64,000 nucleotides of DNA from Bacteroidetes bacterium GWF2_35_48 (GCA_001769125.1 MEOG01000140.1:29287-93286); one strand, 5' to 3'. Shown: positions 41,162-50,576, counted from the stretch's first letter. Numbers and translations are program-made. The notes: generated from the sequence alone by a model not told the origin.

Positions 41162-42889
41162 ATGAAAATTAAAACAAAACTATATCTCGCAATAGGTATT
41201 TTCAACATACTTATTCTTGTTTTGGCCATTGTCGGAACAGTTTCTATACAATCCATGAAAAGCGATACGGATAGTATTCTGAAAGCAAATTATAGCACTC
41301 TTGATTTTTGCAGAAACATGCTCAATGTTTTAGACAATGGTTTATCTAATAATAAAAACCTAACAGAATTTCAATCATGGCTTGATAAGCAACAAAAAAA
41401 TATAACTGAAACCGGCGAATCAGATTTAACCAACTCTTTAATTCAACATTTTTCCGAATATAAATTAAATTTAGAAGATAAAAATATTGAAAAGAAAATA
41501 AGAAAAGATATTTCCCAAATAACATTACTTAACATGAACGCTATATCGTATAAAAGCGAAGTAGCTAAAATCACTTCCCATAAAGCTATTATCTGGATTT
41601 CTGTTACCGGAACAATCTTTTTAATAATATCTTTTGTTTTACTTTTTAATCTTCCTTCAGGCATAGCTCGTCCTGTTGAAATTTTGACAAATAGCGTGAA
41701 AGAAATAACGGCAAAAAATTATTCATTGAGGGTTGATTATAAAAATAAAGACGAATTTGGTTTACTCGCCGAATCATTTAATACAATGGCAGAGAAACTT
41801 GAAGAATATGAGAAAATAAACATCTCAAAAATATTGCATGAGAAAAAAAGAATTGATGCAATTATTAATAATATGCACGACCCTGTAATTGGCTTTGATG
41901 ATAGCTTAAATATTCTTTTTATGAACACCGAAGCAAAATCAATATCAGGGCTGAAAGATACTGACATTATTGGAATGCAGGCAAAAGATATTGCATTGAA
42001 GAATGATTTTATCAGGTTTATAATTCAAGATTTATCAGTATCTGATTTAAAGGACAAAAAGAGTGAACCGATTAAAATATTTTCAGGAAATAAAGAATAT
42101 TATTTTGAAAAAGAATTAATCAGAATCATTGATACATCGGCTCATGAACGGTTTACAAGCCATATCGGAGATGTAATAATTTTAAAAAACGTTACTGCTT
42201 TTAAAGAGCTTGATATTGCAAAAACAAATTTTATTGCAACCGTCTCACACGAAATGAAAACTCCGGTTTCTTCAATAAAAATGAGTACTCATTTATTAGA
42301 ATCAACAAAAGCAGGTCATGTTACAGAAGAACAAAAAAATCTGATACTTGGTATTGACGAAGATTGTAACCGTTTATTGAAAATAATTAGTGAACTTCTA
42401 AAATTTACACAAGTTGAAACTGGAAATATTCAACTCACATTACAACAATGCAACCCTACAGAAATTGTACAATATTCACTTGACACGGTTAAATTACAGG
42501 CAGAGCAAAAAAATATTTCTTTAAATCTTATCATTTCAGAGCATTTACCAAAAATTAAAGCAGACAAAGAAAAAACAGCTTGGGTACTCATTAATCTTTT
42601 ATCAAATGCAATCAGATATTCTCAAAATAAAAGTAACATAGATATTGAAGTTCGGGAAAGCGAATACAACGTATTATTTTCAGTTAAAGACAATGGAATA
42701 GGAATAGAATCACGTTATCTGAATAAGGTATTTGACAAATATTTTCAAATTCCTGATAGCGGAAAATCAGGAACAGGCTTAGGTCTTGCAATCAGTAAAG
42801 AGTTTATTGAAGCACAAGGTGGTAAAATTGGTGTGGAAAGCCATATAGGGCAAGGCAGTCGGTTCTATTTTTATTTGAAATCGAAATAA
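41162..42889 (+). CDS. KinB-like sensor histidine kinase of the potassium module
   Basis: 575 residues. Transmembrane helices at ~7-28 and ~150-172 with a ~120-residue periplasmic sensor between them; HAMP (~172-225); PAS domain ~232-335 (NNMHDPVIGFDDSLNILFMN); HisKA with phospho-acceptor H363 in ATVSHEMKTP; ATP-binding domain with NLLSNAIRYS, DNGIGIE and GTGLGLAISKEF. It probably phosphorylates the NtrC-type regulator five genes upstream. Context suggests control of trkAH by K+ or osmotic state, in analogy to KdpD/KdpE, but it has no KdpD-type N-terminal domain. Confidence 0.92.
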   Translation: MKIKTKLYLAIGIFNILILVLAIVGTVSIQSMKSDTDSILKANYSTLDFCRNMLNVLDNGLSNNKNLTEFQSWLDKQQKNITETGESDLTNSLIQHFSEYKLNLEDKNIEKKIRKDISQITLLNMNAISYKSEVAKITSHKAIIWISVTGTIFLIISFVLLFNLPSGIARPVEILTNSVKEITAKNYSLRVDYKNKDEFGLLAESFNTMAEKLEEYEKINISKILHEKKRIDAIINNMHDPVIGFDDSLNILFMNTEAKSISGLKDTDIIGMQAKDIALKNDFIRFIIQDLSVSDLKDKKSEPIKIFSGNKEYYFEKELIRIIDTSAHERFTSHIGDVIILKNVTAFKELDIAKTNFIATVSHEMKTPVSSIKMSTHLLESTKAGHVTEEQKNLILGIDEDCNRLLKIISELLKFTQVETGNIQLTLQQCNPTEIVQYSLDTVKLQAEQKNISLNLIISEHLPKIKADKEKTAWVLINLLSNAIRYSQNKSNIDIEVRESEYNVLFSVKDNGIGIESRYLNKVFDKYFQIPDSGKSGTGLGLAISKEFIEAQGGKIGVESHIGQGSRFYFYLKSK

Positions 42890-42922
42890 TCGAAATATAA
42901 TTTTTTGCAATTGAGAAAGGGG

Positions 42923-44959
42923 TCAACACAGAAGCGAAGCTATTTTTTGTATCAGTATTTCTTTGCTGAGAGGCTTTGTCAGATAATCATTGCATCCGGC
43001 AGAAAGAGCTTTGGTTTTATTTTCAGACATATTATATGCTGTTTGGGCTATAATAGGAATATTCATATTCGTGCTTCGGATAATACGCGCTGCTTCATAT
43101 CCATCCATTACAGGCATTTTTATATCCATCAGAATTAAATCTGTTTCTTTGTGTAATTCGAGCAATTCAATGGCTTCTTTTCCATTTTTTGCCCACAAAA
43201 CATTCATGTCCTGACAGGTCAGCAATTTTTTAATATATAGAAAATTTATTTCTTCGTCTTCAGCAACAATAATAGTTTTGCCTTTTATATCCTTGCTTTT
43301 TTCTGTTATTATTTTGCTTTCTTGAGCTTTGTTTTCAGTTTCAGGAACAGGCATATTTGTTGGAATGGAAAAATAGAAATCAGTTCCTTTTCCTTCTGCG
43401 CTGCTTAACCAGATATTTCCTCCCAAAGCTTCCACAAGCGATTTTGAAACAGAAAGACCAAGTCCGGTTCCTCCGTATATTTTTCCATTGGAGTTAGGAG
43501 CCTGCCAAAATCGGTTAAAAATATTTTTATGATTTTCCGGAGAAATTCCTATACCGGTATCTTTTACGAAAAAAATAAATTTGCCTTTTTCTTTCGTATA
43601 GCCAATACTTACCTTGCCTTCTGATGTAAATTTAATAGAATTTCCTGCAAGATTCATCAGAATCTGGCGCAATTTTACTTCATCGGTAATACAAAAGGAT
43701 TCTGCATCCTGACAATATTTCTGAAGTTCAATTTCAATTTTTTTTGTTCGTGAAGCAGGTTCATAAAAACGAATCACATCCTCTAATAAATAATTAATAT
43801 TGGTTTCCAGAAGCTGCACGGATACTTGTCCCGCTTCAATTTTGGAAATATCTATTACATCATTAATTATTGACAACAACTGATTGCCGCTTGATTGAAT
43901 TAATTCTATAAATTCTTTTTTTTCCGTTGCAGAAAAACCCGGGTCTTTAAGCAATTCAGCAAAGCCTAAAATACCATTCATCGGGGTTCTGATTTCATGA
44001 CTTATGTTCGCCAGAAATGCTGATTTCAACCTGTCTGATTCTTCTGTTTTTTCTTTTTCTTTTTTCAGTTCCTTGTTTATGTCTTCAATGCGATTGTAGC
44101 TTTCTTTCAATTCTTCATTTAATGAAAGATATTCTTCATTTTGCATTTTTAATTTTCGCTCTTTTTCTATTAAGTCTTTTTCGACTTTTTCTCTTATTTG
44201 AATTTCTATCACTAAATTTTCATTAATAGACTGTAATTCCTTTGTACGTTCCTGGACTTTTTGTTCAAGAATTGTATTCGTTTCTTCAAGTCGTATTTCA
44301 ATTTTTTTCCTGTATCTGAAATAAAGAATTATTAAAAAATAAATGAAGCATATTAATACTGTTATTATAATAATTTTTAACTGGCTCTTCCAAATTGTTT
44401 GATACCATTCGGACGCTAACATATCAATTCCGCTGATTGCAATAATATTTCCTTTTGTATCAAGAATTGGAATAAAAGCAGAAATGAATGATCCCCATTT
44501 ATCCGTATACGGACCTACAGAAACAGGGCGTTTGGTAAGAAAAGTTTGTTCCAGTTCCGGCGGATAATCTTCGTAAATTTCTCCGGGTTCAGCAAGCGGT
44601 TTGCTTTCTTTTTTCCTTTTAAACCGATCTGCTTCTGAATCGAGATAGAAAAAATATTTGTTGTCTTTTTTCCCAATTAAATAAATGTATCTGATATCGG
44701 GATGATGGTTTTGAATCCAAATGAAGCGATCTTTCAGTTGGTTGTAATATTCATTGGAATAATCTTTGGAAGTTGCTGTTAAATTTTCAATATAACTAGG
44801 GCGTAAAAAAGAGCTGATAACCTGAGACAATTGTATCTGGTCAATTTTTAAAACAGACCCAACATTTTTTCCTGTAATTGAAAACATAACAAATCCGCAT
44901 AACAGAATTATTAAAATTCCGGTAAAAAGAAACCAGCGATATTTTGTTTTACTTTTCAT
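42923..44959 (-). CDS. hybrid sensor histidine kinase / response regulator
   Basis: 678 residues from ATG 44959; a TTG 12 codons upstream is possible but the ATG directly precedes the first transmembrane helix. Two helices (~9-28 and ~200-222) flank a periplasmic Cache-like sensor (VGPYTDKWGSFISAFIPILDTKGNIIAISGIDM). Then a coiled coil (~230-310), HisKA with H321 in ANISHEIRTPMNG, ATPase domain (NLAGNSIKFT, DTGIGIS, GGTGLGLSVSK), and a C-terminal receiver with D612 in LMDIKMPVMDG. Phosphate goes from H321 to D612; a separate output regulator or Hpt protein must be elsewhere. Convergent with the trk kinase gene, with 33 bases between. Confidence 0.93.
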   Translation of the reverse strand: MKSKTKYRWFLFTGILIILLCGFVMFSITGKNVGSVLKIDQIQLSQVISSFLRPSYIENLTATSKDYSNEYYNQLKDRFIWIQNHHPDIRYIYLIGKKDNKYFFYLDSEADRFKRKKESKPLAEPGEIYEDYPPELEQTFLTKRPVSVGPYTDKWGSFISAFIPILDTKGNIIAISGIDMLASEWYQTIWKSQLKIIIITVLICFIYFLIILYFRYRKKIEIRLEETNTILEQKVQERTKELQSINENLVIEIQIREKVEKDLIEKERKLKMQNEEYLSLNEELKESYNRIEDINKELKKEKEKTEESDRLKSAFLANISHEIRTPMNGILGFAELLKDPGFSATEKKEFIELIQSSGNQLLSIINDVIDISKIEAGQVSVQLLETNINYLLEDVIRFYEPASRTKKIEIELQKYCQDAESFCITDEVKLRQILMNLAGNSIKFTSEGKVSIGYTKEKGKFIFFVKDTGIGISPENHKNIFNRFWQAPNSNGKIYGGTGLGLSVSKSLVEALGGNIWLSSAEGKGTDFYFSIPTNMPVPETENKAQESKIITEKSKDIKGKTIIVAEDEEINFLYIKKLLTCQDMNVLWAKNGKEAIELLELHKETDLILMDIKMPVMDGYEAARIIRSTNMNIPIIAQTAYNMSENKTKALSAGCNDYLTKPLSKEILIQKIASLLC

Positions 44960-45032
44960 GAATGCATTATAAAGCCAATAAAGGTAAACTTTCAAAAGTA
45001 TTTAAACAAGCTTTTTAACAAAAAATATGAAT

Positions 45033-45063
45033 TTTGAAAGTGTCAGAAATTTGAATATTTTTG
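45033..45063 (+). promoter_or_regulatory. Bacteroidota-type promoter of the WG-repeat gene
   Basis: TTTG (45033-45036), 19 nt, TATTTTTG (45056-45063): exact consensus, 41 bases before the ATG. Confidence 0.75.
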
Positions 45064-45104
45064 TAAATTATTCATTTTCGAGAAATTGATTATTTATAAA
45101 CAAA

Positions 45105-45992
45105 ATGACTATTAAACTATTGTCCGTTATTTTTTTATTTTTCCTGGCAACAGTAGCTACAGGACAAAGCGAAAGAAAGGTTAGCTCTAAAAAAGACGAT
45201 TCCGGAATGTCTAAAGTGGATATAGGAGGGAAGTATGGATATATTGATGATACAGGAACTGAAGTAATTCCATGTAAATACGATTACATAGGCCGTTGGT
45301 CGCATGGAAAAGCAAAAGTAAAAATAGGAGATTTTATTGGTTTTATTGATAAAAAAGGAAATGAATTTATCCCCATTAAATATATTAATATAGGAAGATT
45401 TAACAGAGGAATTGCTAAAGTTTTTATTTTTTCAATACCACAAGAAGAAGAGTCAGGCAGCAGTGAAATATTACGACCATCCTATTATCCAAAAGAAGAA
45501 GTGAATAAAAAGCCGGAACTTGTTAAGCTATATGGTCTAATTGATGAAGATGGGGAAGAAATTGTTCCGCCCAAATATCACCAGATAGGTCAGTTTAAAG
45601 AGGGCCGCGCGAAAGTTGTATTAAATAATAAAGTTGGTTTTATTAATAAAAAAGGAGATGAATTTGTTCCTTGTAAATATGATCAGATTGGTTCTTTTTT
45701 TGATGGATGGGCAAAGGTTACAATTAACTCTTTAGTTGGTTTTATTGATGAAGAAGGAAATGAAATTATTTCCCCGAGATATGACCATATAGGACGTTTT
45801 AACGATGGTCGCGCAAAAATTCGGTATAACGATTTGTGGGGTTTTATTGATGAAAAAGGAAACGAAGTAGTTCCTCCGAAATACGAAAATGTTCGAAATT
45901 TTAGTAAAGGTAAAGCAAAATTTTTTCTTAACGGATTAAAAGGTTTTGTTGACAAAAAAGGGAATGAAGTTTTGATTACAAAGCCAAATTAG
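45105..45992 (+). CDS. secreted WG (KWG)-repeat protein
   Basis: 295 residues. Signal peptide 1-21 (ATVATGQ). Residues ~40-295 consist of about six WG repeats of ~24-48 residues, each with (Y/L/V)GFID..GNE..P.KY..I..F..G.AKV. The fourth position of a repeat is extended by a ~30-residue insertion rich in Glu/Ser/Pro (PQEEESGSSEILRPSYYPKEE). WG repeats are beta-rich modules of unknown function common in Bacteroidota exoproteins. No sorting tail, so it probably stays in the periplasm. Own promoter. Confidence 0.85.
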   Translation: MTIKLLSVIFLFFLATVATGQSERKVSSKKDDSGMSKVDIGGKYGYIDDTGTEVIPCKYDYIGRWSHGKAKVKIGDFIGFIDKKGNEFIPIKYINIGRFNRGIAKVFIFSIPQEEESGSSEILRPSYYPKEEVNKKPELVKLYGLIDEDGEEIVPPKYHQIGQFKEGRAKVVLNNKVGFINKKGDEFVPCKYDQIGSFFDGWAKVTINSLVGFIDEEGNEIISPRYDHIGRFNDGRAKIRYNDLWGFIDEKGNEVVPPKYENVRNFSKGKAKFFLNGLKGFVDKKGNEVLITKPN

Positions 45993-46017
45993 TTTATTGC
46001 GTTGGGTTTTAAAATTT

Positions 46018-46180
46018 AGTTGGCAGTCTACAGTCTACAGTCTACAGTCTACAGTCTACAGTCGGCAGTCTACAGTCGTGCAGTCGGTAGTCTACATCTT
46101 CAAATTTTCAAATTAACTCATCTTCAAATCTTCAAATTAATTCATCTTCAAATTATTTAATTCTTAATTCGTAATTCAAT
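46018..46180. repeat. CAGTCTA 7-bp tandem and TCTTCAAATT repeats
   Basis: Five CAGTCTA units (46023-46062), variants with TCGGCAGTC, then four TCTTCAAATT(T/A)-like words (46098-46158). The first part is the reverse complement of the run at 32505-32526. Non-coding. Confidence 0.7.
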
Positions 46181-46192
46181 AAATTTGTTGTA

Positions 46193-46221
46193 TTTGTTAT
46201 TTTTTTTATCTTCGACTTTTG
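46193..46221 (+). promoter_or_regulatory. possible promoter of the M20 peptidase gene
   Basis: TTTG (46193-46196) and, 17 nt later, GACTTTTG (46214-46221), one mismatch from TAnnTTTG, ending 20 bases before the chosen ATG. Supports ATG 46242 rather than the upstream in-frame start. Confidence 0.4.
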
Positions 46222-46241
46222 AACCTCAAATTTTAAAGTAT

Positions 46242-47624
46242 ATGACAGATATAAAGACCTACATTGAATTGAATAAGCAGAGATTTTTAGATGAACTTTT
46301 TGAGTTAATCCGTATTCCTTCAATCAGCTCAAAGGAAGAGCACAAGCCGGATATGATTAAAACAGCGGAATTGCTTAAGAAAAAACTTATTGAAGCAGGG
46401 GTTGATAAAGCAGAAGTACTTCCCACTATAGGGAACCCGGTTGTTTATGCTGAAAAGATGATTAACCCATCCAAACCTACTATTCTGGTATATGGACATT
46501 ATGATGTAATGCCGGCTGAACCCTTGGATCTATGGAAAACAAATGCGTTTGAGCCTGAAATCCGTGATGAAAAAATATGGGGTCGCGGCGCTGATGACGA
46601 TAAAGGTCAGATGTGGATGCAGGTAAAAGCTTTTGAGTTTATGAGCAAAACAAATACATTGCCCTGTAATGTTAAGTTTATTCTTGAAGGCGAAGAAGAA
46701 AACGGATCAAAGGGACTCATTGATTTTTGTGCTAAAAATAAAGAATTGCTGAAAGCAGATATTATTCTTGTGTCTGACACGGGAATGATAGCGCAGGGTA
46801 TCCCTTCTATTACTGTTGGTTTACGCGGTCTGTGCTATATGGAAGTTGAAGTTATAGGTCCAAATCGTGATTTGCATTCGGGTTTATTCGGAGGCGCAGT
46901 GGCTAATCCTGCAAACATTTTGACGAAATTAATAGCTTCTTTAACTGATGATAAAAATCAAATTACGATTAAAGGTTTTTACGACGATGTATTGAATGCA
47001 ACTGAAAAGGAACGTCAGGAGTTAAATCGTGCGCCGTTCTCTCTTGATAATTACAAGAAAGCATTAGATATTGCCAATGTTTATGGAGAAGACGGTTATA
47101 CTACTATTGAAAGGACGGGAATCAGACCTACATTGGATATAAATGGAATTTGGAGCGGATATATTGAACCGGGTGCTAAAACTGTTATTCCTTCTGTTGC
47201 TTCGGCAAAAATTTCTATGCGTTTAGTCCCGAATCAAGATCCTGAAAAAATTGCAGTGCTTTTTGAAAAACATTTCAGAGCAATTGCTCCTGATTGTGTG
47301 AAAGTAAATGTGAAATCATTGCATGGAGGTAACGCCTATGTCGCTCCTATTGATACTCCTGCTTTCGAAGCTGCCAGTTTAGCTATTGAAGAAGCTTTTG
47401 GCAAAAAACCTGTGCCGGTTCGCAGTGGTGGAAGTATCCCTATTATCGCAACCTTTGAACAAGTGCTGGGTATTAAATCACTCCTGCTTGGTTTTGGACT
47501 AGAGTCTGATGCCATTCATTCGCCTAATGAAAATTTTCCTTTATTTAATTTCTTTAAAGGAATTGAAACAATACCGGGATTTTACAGGCATTTCACGGAA
47601 CTGATTGAAAAATTAAGAGGATAA
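46242..47624 (+). CDS. M20-family dipeptidase
   Basis: 460 residues. The frame extends 19 codons upstream, but those would overlap the likely promoter, so ATG 46242 (MTDIKTYIELNKQRF) is chosen. M20 metal ligands are visible: VYGHYDVMP near 85 (His/Asp), GRGADDDKGQMW near 118 (bridging Asp), LEGEEENGSKGL near 150 (catalytic Glu and metal Glu), LVSDTGM near 178, and PSGGSIP/SDAIHSPNE near the end (VRSGGSIPI, HSPNENFPLFNF). A dimerisation domain is inserted at ~185-330 (GLRGLCYMEVEVIGPNRDLHSGLFGG). Cytosolic peptidase of carnosinase-like type; substrate not determinable. Confidence 0.92.
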   Translation: MTDIKTYIELNKQRFLDELFELIRIPSISSKEEHKPDMIKTAELLKKKLIEAGVDKAEVLPTIGNPVVYAEKMINPSKPTILVYGHYDVMPAEPLDLWKTNAFEPEIRDEKIWGRGADDDKGQMWMQVKAFEFMSKTNTLPCNVKFILEGEEENGSKGLIDFCAKNKELLKADIILVSDTGMIAQGIPSITVGLRGLCYMEVEVIGPNRDLHSGLFGGAVANPANILTKLIASLTDDKNQITIKGFYDDVLNATEKERQELNRAPFSLDNYKKALDIANVYGEDGYTTIERTGIRPTLDINGIWSGYIEPGAKTVIPSVASAKISMRLVPNQDPEKIAVLFEKHFRAIAPDCVKVNVKSLHGGNAYVAPIDTPAFEAASLAIEEAFGKKPVPVRSGGSIPIIATFEQVLGIKSLLLGFGLESDAIHSPNENFPLFNFFKGIETIPGFYRHFTELIEKLRG

Positions 47625-47639
47625 TTATGTTAGTCAGAT

Positions 47640-47745
47640 TAATCGCAACCTGCAATCTGGGTTTCGTCGCCGCGGCGACTCCCTGCCTACCGTACAGGCA
47701 GGCGCTCAACCTGCGGTTAACCTGCAACATCAAATAACCTGCAAC
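47640..47745. repeat. CAACCTGCAA words and GCCTACCGTACAGGC hairpin
   Basis: AACCTGCAAT/AACCTGCAAC words around CTGCCTACCGTACAGGCAGG (47682-47701), a nearly perfect hairpin similar to GCCTGCCTGTCCGGTAGGCAGG inside the element at 2905-3092. Non-coding. Confidence 0.6.
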
Positions 47746-47774
47746 ATTAATATAATATACTAGGTACACCTAAA

Positions 47775-48386
47775 ATGAAAAAACTTTTATTATTATTTTT
47801 TTCGGGATTTACTTTTATTTCTCAGGCTCAGTTAGTAGATACTCTTCCCAATGTGTATAGAATTGACGGAGAGCATGGAAATATGTGGGCGTACTTAATT
47901 ACGATGATGCAGCAGTCGGGAAGGGATTCCATTCCTCATGTAGATAGCACTTATACTTATAGTCTGATAATTCCCAAATGGTACACTGTAAGAGAAACCA
48001 ATGAGAAAAATATTCTTGGTGGCACATTTCCCGCATTGAACAACATACAAAGTGCGTTAATTTTTAAAAGTTTTTTAAGAAAATTTGAAATCAGATCTTT
48101 TGAAGATTTTGAAAATTGGGTAATACTCGAAACGCAGATGGGGAAGCATCCTACATGGAGCAACACACATATTATTCTTGAAAAAAATGAAGATGATCTT
48201 TTTTCAGATATTGGTAAAGCGTACAGGGTAAAAATGGAGCGTCTTGGATTTTTTTATCGTTGCGAATATATTTTGGTTGAAACAAGTAAATCTTATGTAT
48301 GGATAGATTTTACTTCCCCTGATGAGTCATTTGATGAAGATCTACTTAAGCTGAAAGAAATTTTAAAAACATTTAAAAAATTTTAA
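47775..48386 (+). CDS. secreted protein of unknown function
   Basis: 203 residues. Signal peptide 1-18 (FISQAQ). The mature part has no domain I recognise: IDGEHGNMWAYLITMMQQSGRD, YTYSLIIPKWYTVRETN, then FEDFENWVILETQMGKHPTWSNTHIILEKNEDD and a closing KLKEILKTFKKF helix. Its shape (alternating strands and one C-terminal helix) resembles small periplasmic alpha/beta proteins such as DUF1795 or PsbP-like folds, but that is only a guess. Stands alone, followed by an inverted repeat. Confidence 0.7.
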   Translation: MKKLLLLFFSGFTFISQAQLVDTLPNVYRIDGEHGNMWAYLITMMQQSGRDSIPHVDSTYTYSLIIPKWYTVRETNEKNILGGTFPALNNIQSALIFKSFLRKFEIRSFEDFENWVILETQMGKHPTWSNTHIILEKNEDDLFSDIGKAYRVKMERLGFFYRCEYILVETSKSYVWIDFTSPDESFDEDLLKLKEILKTFKKF

Positions 48387-48392
48387 TTGAGT

Positions 48393-48440
48393 CTACTCCG
48401 AAAATCCCATAAATTAAAATGATACTTTTCGGAGTGGATT
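48393..48440. repeat. long-loop inverted repeat, possible terminator
   Basis: CTACTCCGAAAA pairs with TTTTCGGAGTGGA around a ~22-base AT-rich loop. It lies behind the stop of the preceding gene but has no clean T-run after it, so termination is uncertain. Confidence 0.45.
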
Positions 48441-48463
48441 CTTAATTCTTATTTTGATTTTCA

Positions 48464-48961
48464 ATGAAGCATCTTACAAAAATTTCCGGATTTATAATAC
48501 AAGAAGCAAAAGAAAAAGATATTGATTTGATATTACAATTTATCAAAGAACTTGCCCTTTATGAAAAGCTCTTTGATAAGGTTACTGCAAACATAGAAAC
48601 TCTTCGGCAAAGTCTGTTCAGTGAAAGTAAAATTGCAGAGGCAGTTATTGGATATTATAACGATAGTCCTGTTGCCTTTGCAATATATTTTCATAATTTC
48701 TCAACCTTTGTCGGGAAAAAAGGGCTGTATCTGGAAGATCTTTATGTGAAGCCGGAAATGAGAGGGAAGGGTTTGGGAAAAGAAATGTTGCTATATTTAG
48801 TCAGGCTGGCAAAAGAAAGAGATTGTGGGAGGCTTGAATGGGCTGTGTTGGACTGGAACACTTCGGCTATTAATTTTTATAAAAGTCTTGGAGCGCAACC
48901 AATGGACGATTGGACGATTTTCAGGCTTGATGCAGATGCTATAAAAAAAATATCAGAGTAA
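48464..48961 (+). CDS. GNAT N-acetyltransferase, SSAT/thialysine-type
   Basis: 165 residues. GNAT core: ILQFIKELALYEKLFDKV, then VGKKGLYLEDLYVKPEMRGKGLGKEML (acetyl-CoA pyrophosphate loop R-G-K-G-L-G), and RLEWAVLDWNTSAINFYKSLGAQPMDDW near the end. The ELA.YEK, LYLEDL.V.P..RG.G and EW.VLDWN..AI.FY.SLGA.PM motifs match the diamine/thialysine acetyltransferase branch. It probably acetylates small amines (polyamines, thialysine); the exact substrate is unknown. 18 bases before the epimerase gene, so likely co-transcribed. Confidence 0.88.
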   Translation: MKHLTKISGFIIQEAKEKDIDLILQFIKELALYEKLFDKVTANIETLRQSLFSESKIAEAVIGYYNDSPVAFAIYFHNFSTFVGKKGLYLEDLYVKPEMRGKGLGKEMLLYLVRLAKERDCGRLEWAVLDWNTSAINFYKSLGAQPMDDWTIFRLDADAIKKISE

Positions 48962-48979
48962 ACTTATTATAATAAAAGC

Positions 48980-49930
48980 ATGAAAATAATTGTAACAGGA
49001 GGGGCTGGCTTTATTGGCAGCCATATTACAGATCGGCTACTTAAAGAAAAAAATCAGGTTCTCTGTATTGATAATTTTGATAATTTTTATGATATAAAAG
49101 AAAAGCAAAAAAACATTGAATCTCATTTAAAAAACAGAGATTATAAACTTGCAGAAGGCGATATCACAGATAAGAATTTTATATCAAAAACTATAAATGA
49201 TTTTTTACCGGAAGCAATCATTCATCTTGCTGCTAAAACGGCTGTACGACCCTCTATTAATACTGCTGAGCTTTATTATCATTCAAATGTAACTGGAACC
49301 CTGAATCTTCTGGAGGCTATTAAAGATAAAAAAAATATAAAATTTATCTTTACTTCTTCTAGTTCTGTTTATGGGTTAAACACCAAAGTTCCGTTTGAAG
49401 AAAAAGACAGTATTTTGAACCCTGCATCTCCTTATGCTTCCACTAAAATTGCCGGCGAATCTTTATGTTTTTCGTATCATTATAATTATAAAATACCCGT
49501 AGTTATATTACGTCTGTTTTCTGTTTATGGAACCCGGCAACGACCCGATCTTGCTGTAAGAAAATTTATTGAACGTATTTGTAGGGGAGAAGAAATTTCT
49601 GTTTTCGGAGATGGAGGAACTTCGCGTGATTACACGCATGTTTATGATATTACCGATGGATTTTGTCGCGCGCTTGATTACACGAAAAAATCTTTTGATA
49701 TATTTAATCTCGGCAATTCTGAGCCTGTAAAATTAATTGATCTAATTGGCATTATTCAGAAAGTTTCAGGAATAAAGCCACGCATCAGATACGAAAATTT
49801 TCAACAGGGAGATGTTCCAATAACCTATGCTGATATTTCCAAAGCAAGAAAAATTCTTGGTTATAAACCTACTGTTGAGTTAAAAACAGGAATCAGTGAA
49901 ATGGTAGATTGGGTGCAGGGCAAGCTATGA
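48980..49930 (+). CDS. NAD-dependent sugar-nucleotide epimerase (extended SDR)
   Basis: 316 residues. N-terminal Rossmann loop VTGGAGFIGSHI (residues 5-16), catalytic TSSSSVYG and Y-x3-K in SPYASTKIAGE (Tyr ~150), and substrate-binding RLFSVYGTRQRPDLAV. The stretch DNFDNFYD near 31 and RISRDYTHV-like GTSRDYTHVYD near 212 fit UDP-glucuronate 4-epimerase / UDP-glucose 4-epimerase. Function: interconversion of UDP-hexose or hexuronate epimers for surface polysaccharide. Closed by a terminator. Confidence 0.85.
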   Translation: MKIIVTGGAGFIGSHITDRLLKEKNQVLCIDNFDNFYDIKEKQKNIESHLKNRDYKLAEGDITDKNFISKTINDFLPEAIIHLAAKTAVRPSINTAELYYHSNVTGTLNLLEAIKDKKNIKFIFTSSSSVYGLNTKVPFEEKDSILNPASPYASTKIAGESLCFSYHYNYKIPVVILRLFSVYGTRQRPDLAVRKFIERICRGEEISVFGDGGTSRDYTHVYDITDGFCRALDYTKKSFDIFNLGNSEPVKLIDLIGIIQKVSGIKPRIRYENFQQGDVPITYADISKARKILGYKPTVELKTGISEMVDWVQGKL

Positions 49931-49950
49931 TGGCAGCGTTATTTTTCAAA

Positions 49951-49981
49951 AAAAAAGACCATCTGTAAGATGGTCTTTTTT
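49951..49981. terminator. bidirectional Rho-independent terminator
   Basis: AAAAAAGACCATCT, GTA loop, AGATGGTCTTTTTT: a perfect 14-bp stem with A- and T-runs. Lies between the epimerase gene and the convergent HU gene. Confidence 0.9.
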
Positions 49982-49999
49982 CATAAATCATGGTTGTTC

Positions 50000-50272
50000 T
50001 TATTTAACCATTTTAGCTAAAGTAGCACCAGCTTTGAATTTAGCAACTTTTTTAGCAGCAATTTTAATAGCTTTGCCAGTACGTGGGTTGTGACCAGTTC
50101 TTGCAGCTCTTTTAGCTACTTTAAAAGTACCAAAACCAATCAAAGTAACGCTGTCACCTTTTTTCAAAGTTTTTGAAATTGCGTTAATTGTTGCACCAAG
50201 TGCTAATGCAGCATTAGCTTTTGTCAAACTGGTTTCTTTTGCGATTGAAGCAATAAGTTCTCCTTTGTTCAT
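50000..50272 (-). CDS. hup: HU-family DNA-binding protein
   Basis: 90 residues, complete. MNKGELIASIAKETSLTKANAALALGA... with the HU/IHF fold: helical N-half, GDSVTLIGFGTFKVAKRAARTGHNPRTGKAIKIAAKKVAKFKAG containing the beta-arm signature G[FY]GTF.V..R.AR.G.NP.TG. Very Ala/Lys-rich, as in abundant nucleoid proteins. Introduces bends in DNA and compacts the chromosome. Monocistronic, ending at the terminator at 49951-49981. Confidence 0.95.
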   Translation of the reverse strand: MNKGELIASIAKETSLTKANAALALGATINAISKTLKKGDSVTLIGFGTFKVAKRAARTGHNPRTGKAIKIAAKKVAKFKAGATLAKMVK

Positions 50273-50545
50273 AATTTATAATTTTAAGTTAATAATATAC
50301 AAAGGAAATAATTTCATAAATATAATCATAATAATTTGCAGTAATAGAGTACGATTTGTTAATAAATAGGCTAAATTGTTAATGAAACAGGGTGTTTTCG
50401 ACCCTTTATCCCCCCTTAACCCCTATTTTTAGTATACATTTGGGATGATAATTTTTCTGAAAACACTAAAAAGTATTTTTTTTTTTATTCATATCAGAAT
50501 GTTTTTTGTATTGACAGAATCAGGATTGAGAACCCTATTTACAAA

Positions 50546-50571
50546 ACGAGCCATCATTTCTGATGACTCGT
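50546..50571 (-). terminator. hairpin downstream of tRNA-Val
   Basis: ACGAGCCATCA / TGATGACTCGT around TTTC, one bulge. On the minus strand it lies right after the tRNA 3' end and is followed by TTTT, so it can end the tRNA transcript. Confidence 0.7.
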
Positions 50572-50576
50572 TTTAG

